Below, one piece after another: positions 17,773 to 24,935 of a stretch of DNA of 64,000 nt (positions within the stretch are counted from its first letter, which is position 1; every line of letters begins with the position of its first letter). The position numbers were made by a program, and so were the translations under genes. The notes below the pieces were generated by a model. It was given only the letters and a program-made list of their open reading frames with translations. It did no database searches and was not told the origin of the DNA. Source of the DNA: Tissierella sp. MB52-C2 (lineage in GTDB: Bacteria; Bacillota; Clostridia; Tissierellales; Tissierellaceae). Location: positions 3,388,643 through 3,452,642 of the forward strand of contig NZ_CP133261.1 of assembly GCF_030931715.1 (NCBI RefSeq), in the 5' to 3' direction.

Positions 17773-18430
17773 TTATTCCTTCTCCTTTCCCTTGAAATAA
17801 TCTTTTCATTATAAATGAAATAACAATTAATCCTATTAATAATCCAATTGCTATATAAAAATCTTTACTTCCTAATGCTGTAGTCTTATCTCCAAGATTT
17901 GTATATACTATAATCCCTGGCATAGAACCAATAGTCGTAGCCAAGATAAAATCTTTTAATTTTATATCAGATAATCCTGCGCTATAACTTACTACCTTAA
18001 ATGGGAATAATGGTATAAGTCTTAGGATTAATGTAAGAAAAAAACCTGATTTTTTATTTTTATTGTTAAATAATACTATATCCCTTTTTATAATTTTCTT
18101 AACTACTTGTTGTCCTAAACATCTGGAGATATAAAAAGAGATAATTGCTCCAATTAAGGAACCTATAGTGGTAAGTATAGTTCCCCAAAATAATCCAAAT
18201 ATCATTCCACCGGCTATTACTAATACAGAATCTGGAAACAATAGAAGTGGTAAAGAAGATAATAATACCAAATATATAATAGGAGCCATTATTCCCTTAC
18301 CTTGGATATAGTCCTTGATTTCACTTGGTCCATAGCCTTTGAATATATTAAATTTATTAATTAATATTGCTATGATAATTATAATAGTTGCTATTATAAG
18401 AATTTTTAATAAAGACTTTTTATCTTTCAT
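17765..18430 (-). CDS. TVP38/TMEM64 family membrane protein (YdjX/YdjZ-like)
   Basis: The 221-aa protein has five to six hydrophobic helices and the family core: LFPDSVLVIAGGMIFGLFWG, TTIGSLIGAIISFYISRCLG and RLIPLFPFKVVSYSAGLS. DedA/TVP38 proteins are thought to move lipids or small solutes across the membrane. E. coli carries two such proteins (YdjX, YdjZ) beside YnjBCD, and this operon carries two as well. It lies 4 nt after the Fe-S gene and overlaps the binding-protein gene. Confidence 0.87.
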   Translation of the reverse strand: MKDKKSLLKILIIATIIIIIAILINKFNIFKGYGPSEIKDYIQGKGIMAPIIYLVLLSSLPLLLFPDSVLVIAGGMIFGLFWGTILTTIGSLIGAIISFYISRCLGQQVVKKIIKRDIVLFNNKNKKSGFFLTLILRLIPLFPFKVVSYSAGLSDIKLKDFILATTIGSMPGIIVYTNLGDKTTALGSKDFYIAIGLLIGLIVISFIMKRLFQGKGEGINE

Positions 18431-18434
18431 GCTT

Positions 18435-19544
18435 TCACTTCCCTATTTTCTTTCCATTATATCTATTGACCCATTTTCTTATTAATCCTTGATTTATTTG
18501 TTCCATATTTTGAAAATCATCATTAAATAATAAGTCCAATATATGATATGACTTCTTCCCGCCTCTTCTCATAGACTCTACACATTCCTGACAATAGGCA
18601 ATTATATATTCTGTATATGCCTCATTAGCTCTCCTTATGGTATGCGCCTTAGCTATATGACCTTCAGTGGTAGGCACTAGACCTCCTGCCCCACAGCAAA
18701 GAGTTTCTCCCCTGTTATATTTCATTTCTTCTACCCTAAACCCTAACTCATTTAATATATCTCTAATAGAACTATGGATTATATCCATATCTCTAGTAGG
18801 ACATGGATCATGGATAGTAAATTTCTTATTTATAGTTGTTCCTATACCCCTTCTATCCTCTGGAACTCCTTCCTTTGCTATTACTTCCCATAAAGAAACC
18901 ACCTCTATATCTTTACTATTATTCTTTATGGTCATAAAACAATTTTGGCATCCAGTTATGATTCTTTTTATATTTTTATCTTCAAATTCTTTTTCCAGTA
19001 TGGAGTAATATTCTTTAAACTTCCTATCCTTACCTAGAAATACAGTAGGTTTTCCACAGCACTTTGTATATATTCCTATACCATTTATTTTAGTTCTAAG
19101 ATAGCTATACGTATTTTCCACAATCTTTGGACTATGGGAAATAAGTCCACAGCCTGGAAAAAATATGGTATCTCCTTGTAAATTCTCTATATCAGATGTA
19201 AATAAGTAGGAAAAACTAAGTTTCTGATGGATGTCCACCCCTCCAGTTCCCAATTCCTTAGGCACCTTCCCATTATTTTCTTCCACTATGTCTTTTCTTA
19301 ATCTCATAAAAATAGACTTTAAATCTACATTCTTTGGACATACCTTGGAGCAATAACCACATAACATACATGAATAAGGTAAAGAGTAGTCATATTCCTT
19401 TTTATCCTTTAATTCCCTTAACAAGTCTTTCGGATTTTCGCAAAACTTGATAAGCATAGGACAGCCCTTCATACAGGCTTTACATCCAATACATCTTTCT
19501 TCTGCTTCAATTATTTTCTTCATAGCTTTATCTGATATATTCAT
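18435..19544 (-). CDS. Fe-S protein with two 4Fe-4S motifs and two CCG domains (HdrD/GlpC-like)
   Basis: The N-terminus has two 4Fe-4S motifs (CIGCKACMKGCP, CMLCGYCSKVCP). Two CCG domains follow: FFPGCGL...CCGKPTVFLG...CQNC and HDPCPTRD...CCGAGGLVP...CQEC. CCG domains hold unusual clusters in heterodisulfide reductases, glycolate oxidase and GlpC-type electron carriers. The start is ATG 19544 (AAAGGTG 6 nt upstream; a GTG at 19553 is less likely). Its position between two TVP38 genes parallels the ferredoxin-type YdjY between YdjX and YdjZ. A thiol/disulfide or chalcogen redox role is an inference. Confidence 0.85.
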   Translation of the reverse strand: MNISDKAMKKIIEAEERCIGCKACMKGCPMLIKFCENPKDLLRELKDKKEYDYSLPYSCMLCGYCSKVCPKNVDLKSIFMRLRKDIVEENNGKVPKELGTGGVDIHQKLSFSYLFTSDIENLQGDTIFFPGCGLISHSPKIVENTYSYLRTKINGIGIYTKCCGKPTVFLGKDRKFKEYYSILEKEFEDKNIKRIITGCQNCFMTIKNNSKDIEVVSLWEVIAKEGVPEDRRGIGTTINKKFTIHDPCPTRDMDIIHSSIRDILNELGFRVEEMKYNRGETLCCGAGGLVPTTEGHIAKAHTIRRANEAYTEYIIAYCQECVESMRRGGKKSYHILDLLFNDDFQNMEQINQGLIRKWVNRYNGKKIGK

Positions 19545-19570
19545 ATAAAACACCTTTCCATCTTAACTAA

Positions 19571-19594
19571 AAGAAAGGATTGTCTCAACAATCC
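19571..19594 (-). terminator. Weak hairpin between first TVP38 gene and the Fe-S gene
   Basis: GGATTGT (19577-19583) pairs with ACAATCC (19588-19594) around a CTCA loop; on the minus strand TTTCTTTT follows. It could terminate or attenuate transcription into the main operon. Confidence 0.55.
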
Positions 19595-19601
19595 CAATTT
19601 C

Positions 19602-20285
19602 TTATAACTTCTCTTTGTTCTTTTCGTTCCATAGCTTTTTCAATAAAAATGCAAATGCACTAACTCCAAATAATATAAGTAGTCCCGTGACAAATGTTTT
19701 TGCTCCACCTGTTAGCTTTTCCCCTGCATAGGAATAAATTATAGTAGCTGGAAGTTGTCCAAGTCCCGTAGCCCAAAAGAAAGACCATAGGCTCATGGAA
19801 GTTAATCCTGCTCCATAGCTTACTATGTCGAAGGATATAAATGGTAGAAGTCTAGCTATTAATACTGCGTTTCTACCATATTTATCGAAGAAGCTGTCTA
19901 TTTCCCTTAAGGCAAATTTAGATGTTAATTTTTCTGCCGTAGTTCTTCCATATGTCTTTGAGATATAGAAACATAAAACTGCTCCTGCCATGGCAGATGA
20001 CCATGAAAGTATGGCTCCCTTAACCCATCCAAATAATCCTGCATTAGCAAAGGTAATTAGAAATGCTGGAAGTGGTGCTGCTACTGATTGAAATATCATA
20101 AGTAAAAATGATATAATAGGTGCCCATATACCAAAGGAAAGTATATAATCTTTAATTACTTCTACATCGCCTTTCCCAAATAGTCCAACTACTTCTTTTA
20201 CTACTAAATTAACCTGTGGCACAAATAAATATATTCCAGCTAATAAAAGAACAATAATTAATTTTGTCCATGTGGATTTTTTCAA
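19602..20285 (-). CDS. TVP38/TMEM64 family membrane protein
   Basis: This 227-aa paralogue of the protein at 17765 has PLPAFLITFANAGLFGWVKG, SWSSAMAGAVLCFYISKTYG and RLLPFISFDIVSYGAGLTSM, plus a basic C-terminus. The start is TTG at 20285 with GAGGGGTG upstream, and a TATAAT lies about 30 nt before it. A small hairpin separates it from the Fe-S gene 57 nt downstream; it may be the first gene of the whole operon or a separately tuned unit. Confidence 0.85.
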   Translation of the reverse strand: MKKSTWTKLIIVLLLAGIYLFVPQVNLVVKEVVGLFGKGDVEVIKDYILSFGIWAPIISFLLMIFQSVAAPLPAFLITFANAGLFGWVKGAILSWSSAMAGAVLCFYISKTYGRTTAEKLTSKFALREIDSFFDKYGRNAVLIARLLPFISFDIVSYGAGLTSMSLWSFFWATGLGQLPATIIYSYAGEKLTGGAKTFVTGLLILFGVSAFAFLLKKLWNEKNKEKL

Positions 20286-20396
20286 TATTTACACCCCTCT
20301 TCTATTATAATGACGATATGATTTTAACATAGCTACAACCTTTAATAAAATTAATTTTTTCTATGATTTGCTATTTAATATAGACTAGATTAATAT

Positions 20397-20436
20397 AAAG
20401 ATGCCTTAAATAATACGTATTATTTAAGGCATCTTT
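20397..20436. terminator. 40-nt palindromic terminator downstream of tRNA-Ser
   Basis: AAAGATGCCTTAAATAATAC (20397-20416) is followed directly by its exact reverse complement (20417-20436). With short T runs on both sides it can end tRNA-Ser on the minus strand. Confidence 0.75.
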
Positions 20437-20457
20437 TCGAAAATATATGCGATTTAA

Positions 20458-20546
20458 CGGAGAGAGTGGGATTTGAACCCACGGTACAAGACATCTTGCA
20501 CAACGGTTTTCGAGACCGCTACCATAAGCCTCTCGGACATCTCTCC
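20458..20546 (-). tRNA. tRNA-Ser (CGA)
   Basis: Minus-strand cloverleaf with a GGAGAGA acceptor stem paired to TCTCTCC, anticodon loop CTCGAAA (anticodon CGA) and a long variable arm typical of class II serine tRNA. The CCA end is not encoded. Confidence 0.95.
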
Positions 20547-20752
20547 TAAATTAAAAGTTTTCCTATACATTATAGCATAAAGTAACTCTAAATTTCTATA
20601 GGATAAAAGAAGAGTTATAATATTTCGTTAATTATGTTTAATATTTTATAAATTATCATTTTAAGAAATTAATTAATAAAATATAAAATTATGTTTGACA
20701 AATATAATGATCCATGTTAATATTAAGAAGGTTGTCTCTTGGCAATCCATAT

Positions 20753-20827
20753 GGCCCCATGGTCAAGCGGTTAAGACATCGCCCTTTCACGGCGGTAACC
20801 CGGGTTCGAATCCCGGTGGGGTCACCA
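20753..20827 (+). tRNA. tRNA-Glu (TTC)
   Basis: Acceptor GGCCCCA pairs with TGGGGTC, anticodon loop is CTTTCAC (TTC), T-arm is GGGTTCGAATCCC, and CCA is encoded. Confidence 0.96.
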
Positions 20828-20946
20828 TTATGACCTAACACAACGAGCGATAGTGAGTTGATGTAGGTCAAACGCAACGAGTACCAAATCTATACGAGCA
20901 TAGCAAGTAAATAGATTTGAGTTACGAAACTGCGAAAATATGTAAT
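20828..20946 (+). repeat. tRNA-spacer repeat, copy 1
   Basis: The whole spacer between tRNA-Glu and tRNA-Asp is a repeat unit. A GACCT/AGGTC-bounded hairpin carries ACGAGCGATAGTGAGT. A second hairpin, AAATCTAT...ATAGATTT, carries ACGAGCATAGCAAGT and is followed by GAGTTACGAAACTGCG. It is about 85-90% identical to copy 2 by eye. Confidence 0.85.
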
Positions 20947-21023
20947 GGCCTGGTAGTTCAGTTGGTTAGAATGCCAGCCTGTCACGCTGGAGGTCGAGGG
21001 TTCGAGTCCCTTCCAGGTCGCCA
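20947..21023 (+). tRNA. tRNA-Asp (GTC)
   Basis: Cloverleaf with GGCCTGG acceptor, anticodon loop CTGTCAC (GTC), T-arm GGGTTCGAGTCCC and encoded CCA. Confidence 0.96.
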
Positions 21024-21143
21024 TTATGACCTAACACAACGAACGACAGTGAGTTGATGTAGGTCAAACGCAACGAGCACCAAATCTATAGGAGTGTAAC
21101 GAGTAAATAGATTTGAGTTGCGAGACTGCGAAAATATAGGTTT
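21024..21143 (+). repeat. tRNA-spacer repeat, copy 2
   Basis: Same unit as copy 1, filling the tRNA-Asp to tRNA-Thr spacer. Changes such as ACGAGCATAGCAAGT to AGGAGTGTAACGAGT lie in the loop, while the AAATCTAT/ATAGATTT stem is unchanged. Related sequence recurs before serS. Confidence 0.85.
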
Positions 21144-21219
21144 GCTGGCGTAGCTCAATCGGCAGAGCAACTGACTTGTAATCAGTAGGTTGGGGGTTCA
21201 ATTCCTCTCGCCAGCTCCA
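21144..21219 (+). tRNA. tRNA-Thr (TGT)
   Basis: Acceptor GCTGGCG pairs with CGCCAGC, anticodon loop is CTTGTAA (TGT), and CCA is encoded. Confidence 0.96.
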
Positions 21220-21224
21220 TAAAT

Positions 21225-21259
21225 AAAAAAACATTAAGACTAAGTCTTAATGTTTTTTT
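21225..21259. terminator. Bidirectional terminator between tRNA-Thr and tadA
   Basis: AAAACATTAAGACT and AGTCTTAATGTTTT form a stem around a single unpaired A, with A and T runs on either side. It serves the tRNA cluster on plus and tadA on minus. Confidence 0.9.
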
Positions 21260-21710
21260 ATTTATTTCTTCTTAATTCTCTAAAAAATTCAGATATTATA
21301 CTACTGCACTCATCTTCCAATACTCCAAATTCAACTTCTACCCTATGATTAAACTTAGGGTGATTTGTTAAATCCTCTATAGTTCCACAGCATCCTCTTT
21401 TAGGATCTCTAGCACCTATAACTAACCTACCTATTCTGGAATTAACTATGGCACCAGCACACATGGCACAAGGCTCTAAGGTAACATACATGGTACAATC
21501 AAGTAATCTCCAAGCATGAAGCCATTGGCTTGCTTCTTTAATTGAAAGTATTTCTGCATGGGCCGTAGGGTCACTTATTGTTTCCCTTTGATTATAACCT
21601 CTACCAATTATTTCTCCTTTATAAACAACAACAGCACCTACTGGAACTTCGTAGGCGCTATAAGCTCTTTTAGCTTCTTCTAAAGCTTCTTTCATATAAA
21701 AAATATCCAT
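21258..21710 (-). CDS. tadA: tRNA adenosine(34) deaminase
   Basis: The 150-aa enzyme converts wobble A34 to inosine in tRNA-Arg(ACG). The zinc/catalytic motif TAHAEILSIKEAS (His and catalytic Glu) and PCAMCAGAI (two Cys ligands) are intact, as is VPVGAVVVYKGEIIGRGYN near the N-terminus. ATG 21710 is preferred because AGGTGA lies just upstream; GTG 21719 is the alternative. Its location beside a tRNA gene cluster is fitting. The 275 nt upstream show no gene. Confidence 0.93.
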   Translation of the reverse strand: MDIFYMKEALEEAKRAYSAYEVPVGAVVVYKGEIIGRGYNQRETISDPTAHAEILSIKEASQWLHAWRLLDCTMYVTLEPCAMCAGAIVNSRIGRLVIGARDPKRGCCGTIEDLTNHPKFNHRVEVEFGVLEDECSSIISEFFRELRRNK

Positions 21711-21994
21711 CAATATCACCTATCACTAAATTAAAATTCATCTTTTTATATACTAATATCTACCTTATTAGCTGTATTTCCGCCATATACAATATATTTT
21801 CCTCTACTTTCAGATAGCTTATTTAATGTAAATATGAAAACTTACTAATCAATAAGAGAAAAATCTTAATTTTATCCTTATATATTTAATTCTCTATATT
21901 ATACCAGTTATTTGTTATAATAACAGTACATATCCGTGGTGTCAAGATAGCGTAAAGTACTCTTAAAATATAAAAAGAATGCTGTTCAATCTCT

Positions 21995-22462
21995 TTATTC
22001 TCTAACCATTATATAAAATTCATCTCCAGACCTGGAATGATTAACAGTCTTTAATATGGTAAAACCAGCTTTTTCATACAAACTAATAGCACGTTTATTA
22101 AAGGAAGCAACTGTCAGTCGATATTTTTCAACTTGAAATTGCTCTTGGGCAAAATCCATTCCGGCGTTTAAAAATGTATATCCTAGTCCATTTCCACATA
22201 AAATCGGCTTCATACCTAATCCAATATCTAAAGCTTCTTCAGAGTATATATAGTCATAGGTTGGGATTTGTGCTGGTTTACCAAAACAAAAATAACCAGA
22301 CAATTGATTTTTATCATCAATAAAAGCATAATAATCACCACTTATAAGCTCAAGAATAGTTTCTCGATTCTTTTCTAAGCTATATATGGAATAAGGCTCT
22401 TCATAAATCCAATTTGAAATATCTTCAGCTAAATCTTTTGTCATTTCAGTAATTAAACTCAT
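21995..22462 (-). CDS. GNAT-family N-acetyltransferase
   Basis: This 155-aa protein has the GNAT core: the CoA pyrophosphate-loop region CGNGLGYTFLNAGMDFAQEQ and the terminal motif FNKRAISLYEKAGFTILKTV, resembling RimI/RimJ-like acetyltransferases. The acceptor is unknown. GGGGAG precedes the ATG. It is last in the minus-strand series that starts with the WYL regulator at 24643 and may belong to that regulon. Confidence 0.85.
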   Translation of the reverse strand: MSLITEMTKDLAEDISNWIYEEPYSIYSLEKNRETILELISGDYYAFIDDKNQLSGYFCFGKPAQIPTYDYIYSEEALDIGLGMKPILCGNGLGYTFLNAGMDFAQEQFQVEKYRLTVASFNKRAISLYEKAGFTILKTVNHSRSGDEFYIMVRE

Positions 22463-22505
22463 ACAATCTCCCCATTTAAATTTATTCTAAAGACTTTATC
22501 TTTCT

Positions 22506-22946
22506 TCACAATACTCCCTCAACTTCCTGCCAATCAACTAGAAGATTATATCTATTGGTCTTAAAACGCAGAACACAATATTCTAGATCATTGGAACCCT
22601 TAAAATGTTGTCCCATTCCTGGATACCACATTTCCTCCTTCACAGCTATATCTGTTACAATCTCAATAGTTCCCACTAAAGTTATATTATATGCACCGTC
22701 CTTATTAAAGCATAAGCTGGCACGGTTACAGTTTTCTATACGCTTTACCTTATTGCTTTTAAGTCCAGTACAAAATGTAAGCCAATTAATTCCATCAGAC
22801 TTTGATGCCGTAATTGTTGAAGCAGTAGGATGGCCATCCTTGTCAATAAGTGCCAGAACACAATAAGGCTCTGAACCTACCAATGAATTATGTGCTGTAT
22901 TCTGACGAATAATTTCCCCTGCTTTTTTAATAATCTCTTTACTCAT
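22506..22946 (-). CDS. Pyridoxamine 5'-phosphate oxidase-family flavoprotein
   Basis: This 146-aa protein has a split-barrel FMN-binding pattern: YCVLALIDKDGHPTASTITA, TFCTGLKSNKVKRIENCNRA and VGTIEIVTD. Such general-stress-type PNPOx proteins bind FMN or heme; biochemical role unknown. GGAGGTG precedes the ATG. It follows the AlkZ-related gene by 24 nt in an apparent operon. Confidence 0.84.
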   Translation of the reverse strand: MSKEIIKKAGEIIRQNTAHNSLVGSEPYCVLALIDKDGHPTASTITASKSDGINWLTFCTGLKSNKVKRIENCNRASLCFNKDGAYNITLVGTIEIVTDIAVKEEMWYPGMGQHFKGSNDLEYCVLRFKTNRYNLLVDWQEVEGVL

Positions 22947-22970
22947 TTCACCACCTCCGTAATAACTCTT

Positions 22971-23678
22971 TTAGCCTTTAATAAACTTCAAAATCTTTTT
23001 TGACTCTGCATGGGGATTAAGCATAAAAATACGCTCTCTTATCTTTTCAATGGCCTCATCCTTCTCAATTTTTGCAGCTTTATCAAATATGTCCTCACCC
23101 CAAAAATTTTCAGTTGTGCAAAATACTGTTGAAGACCAACCGTATTCCATTCCTTTTTGGGATGTTTTTTGCTGTCTTCCACACATAGTTAAATACATTT
23201 TCATTTGCAACTCCGTTAAGGCTCTATCAAATTGAGATTTTTCATCCTTCCCAAATCCTGCCAACTGCTTTATTCCGTGTAAGGGCAAAGTTCCATTCTC
23301 AATGACAGCATCATAAATGCGTTTCGCATAGTTACTGATTGTACCCTCTGAGTATTCCTCATCAAAGCTTCTATTCTCACGCCTAACAGCAAGAAAATAG
23401 GGAGCCCATTCCTTGGCAATATATCCGCTTTTCCTAAAAAATAGTTTTGCATAGGCAATATCCTTACGCTGATCCAACACACGTATACGCCACTCCCAGG
23501 GGTCAGTTTCCGGATTTCCTGTATGCCAGCAAACTGGCGTCTCGTAAGGGGGTATTTCCTTCCAATTCCATGGAATTACGGAAAAAATCCCCTCGCTGTT
23601 TCCTCCACCCATGGAAAACCCCACATCCAATAAGGTATTAACAAAATCTCCATAGTTTTTTATCTCCTTACCATTCAA
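22971..23678 (-). CDS. AlkZ-related protein
   Basis: The 235-aa protein is recognisable as the short 'AlkZ-related' family of Firmicutes (ETPVCWHTGNPETDPWEWR, KLFFRKSGYIAKEWAPYFLA, LPLHGIKQLAGFGKDEKSQF). AlkZ itself is an HTH_42-fold DNA glycosylase for interstrand cross-links; whether this shorter relative acts on DNA is unknown. The start is TTG 23678 with AGGAGGG 8 nt upstream. A palindrome matching the one upstream of the regulator gene lies just in front of it. Confidence 0.7.
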   Translation of the reverse strand: MNGKEIKNYGDFVNTLLDVGFSMGGGNSEGIFSVIPWNWKEIPPYETPVCWHTGNPETDPWEWRIRVLDQRKDIAYAKLFFRKSGYIAKEWAPYFLAVRRENRSFDEEYSEGTISNYAKRIYDAVIENGTLPLHGIKQLAGFGKDEKSQFDRALTELQMKMYLTMCGRQQKTSQKGMEYGWSSTVFCTTENFWGEDIFDKAAKIEKDEAIEKIRERIFMLNPHAESKKILKFIKG

Positions 23679-23713
23679 TCAAAACCCTCCTTTAAAGAAG
23701 ATCATATCACATT

Positions 23714-23739
23714 AAACAGGACAACACCCTGTCCTGTTT
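23714..23739. promoter_or_regulatory. Palindromic operator 2 of the WYL-regulator locus
   Basis: AAACAGGACA, six bases, TGTCCTGTTT. The half-sites match those of the palindrome at 24735 at 8 of 9 core positions with the same 6-nt spacer. It lies between the regulator stop and the AlkZ-related start. No T-run follows, so an operator is more likely than a terminator. Confidence 0.65.
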
Positions 23740-24643
23740 ATCTATAAGATTCTAAAATATTATCAGCAATTCTTTTTATATGTTCCGCCATATGAGCAGG
23801 TTCTATTACCTTTACCTTATCTCCAAATCCCAAAAGCCATGATATGGTGAAATCCATATTTGTATAGCCAATTTCAAGACGGAGCAGACCTTCTTCCGTT
23901 TCTGTATAACACTGGAGCCCATATGTTTCAATGAGCTGATAGCGGGCTGATAAGTCAAATAGAGCAACCAGCTTTTTATCATCTGGAAGATGGGCATTGA
24001 AATCTCTCTTTTCAGGTGGAATTTCACGTGGAATATAGGTTTCAGCACAAAGGTATAAATCCCATAATCTCATTATCTTGAATAATCTCCAATCCTTTCG
24101 GTCTTGACAGAATCCAAATATATACCATGCTGTCCACTGGAAAATTATAAAGTATGGTTCGATATGGCGATGGGTAATTCCCTTTTCATAATAATAGTCA
24201 AATTCAATTATTCTATGCTCATGAATAGCCTGTTTAATAAGTTCAATCTTTTCCGTCAAACTACCTTTGTAATGAGAGGCAAGGTCTATTACAATAGGCT
24301 CTCGTAGTGATACGACCATATCTTTATTGGCAGATAATTTATCTAGAGTTTTCTCAATATGAGACTTGTCCGATACGCTTCCGATACCTTTAAGCCCAGC
24401 AATAATCCCTGAAAGCTCATCAACAGTCAGAACACTTTTGTCTAGCTTGAAACCCTCTGCAATAGAAATACCACCGCCGCTTCCTTGATATGTGATAATC
24501 GGTATGCCCGACTGACACATAGTGTCAATATCCCTACCAATGGTACGGCGGGTAACTTCAAATTTCTCAGCGAGATATGGAGCCGTTACTCTCTCGTTTT
24601 GAAGCAAGATTGTGAGTATTCCAAGCAAGCGGTCAATCTTCAT
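23738..24643 (-). CDS. YafY-type transcriptional regulator (HTH + WYL domain)
   Basis: The protein (about 301 aa) has an N-terminal HTH_11 winged helix (LLQNERVTAPYLAEKFEVTR) and a WYL domain around residues 140-220 (RIIEFDYYYEKGITHRHIEP, WYIFGFCQDRKDWRLFKI). WYL domains sense ligands or nucleic acids. I choose ATG 24643 (GGAGG 9 nt upstream) over GTG 24649. Its 5' end is overlapped by a 25-codon ORF with a stronger RBS, and a large palindrome covers the promoter, both suggesting autoregulation. Confidence 0.85.
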   Translation of the reverse strand: MKIDRLLGILTILLQNERVTAPYLAEKFEVTRRTIGRDIDTMCQSGIPIITYQGSGGGISIAEGFKLDKSVLTVDELSGIIAGLKGIGSVSDKSHIEKTLDKLSANKDMVVSLREPIVIDLASHYKGSLTEKIELIKQAIHEHRIIEFDYYYEKGITHRHIEPYFIIFQWTAWYIFGFCQDRKDWRLFKIMRLWDLYLCAETYIPREIPPEKRDFNAHLPDDKKLVALFDLSARYQLIETYGLQCYTETEEGLLRLEIGYTNMDFTISWLLGFGDKVKVIEPAHMAEHIKRIADNILESYR

Positions 24644-24710
24644 GGACACCCGCCTCCAATTCTCTCGTTACAGCACTAGGATAAACACTACGGTAAAATT
24701 CTCCAATCAT
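24633..24710 (-). CDS. 25-codon upstream ORF overlapping the WYL regulator start
   Basis: ATG 24710 has a perfect AGGAGG 8 nt upstream and encodes MIGEFYRSVYPSAVTRELEA plus five residues, stopping at TGA 24633-24635, inside the regulator gene. It could be a coupling leader peptide that delivers ribosomes to the weaker regulator start. I see no homology. Confidence 0.45.
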   Translation of the reverse strand: MIGEFYRSVYPSAVTRELEAGVHED

Positions 24711-24734
24711 AAAATTACCTCCTATTTAACATTA

Positions 24735-24778
24735 TAACACATGAACACGACACTCATATGTCGTGTTCATGTGTTATC
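24735..24778. promoter_or_regulatory. 44-nt palindromic operator overlapping the -10 of the WYL regulator gene
   Basis: Perfect 19-bp arms (24735-24753 and 24760-24778) carry AACACGACA, a 6-nt spacer and TGTCGTGTT at the centre. On the minus strand the right arm runs directly into TATAAT, so a bound protein would cover the -35/-10 gap. Confidence 0.75.
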
Positions 24779-24846
24779 AAAAAAATCTTATATAGACTAG
24801 TTTCCTTCATCATATCTATTTTCGGCAACAGATAAGTGTAAAGCCA

Positions 24847-24889
24847 TAAAAAAGCTGCAAGTCTTTATTTCTAAAGACTTACAGCTTTA
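24847..24889 (-). terminator. Terminator of the serine hydrolase gene
   Basis: A 16-bp stem (AAAGCTGCAAGTCTTT with AAAGACTTACAGCTTT) has one position that is a G-U pair only in the minus-strand RNA, followed there by a T6 run. Confidence 0.75.
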
Positions 24890-24935
24890 TTTTTGTGTTA
24901 TTAAGTCAAAATAGATGCAGGTAAGATTATGCTCA

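Noticed and set aside
20689-20877. Minus-strand ORF containing DPTGIRTRVTAVKGRCLNRL
   Set aside because: It is the antisense translation of tRNA-Glu and the adjoining spacer repeat, a well-known false ORF type.
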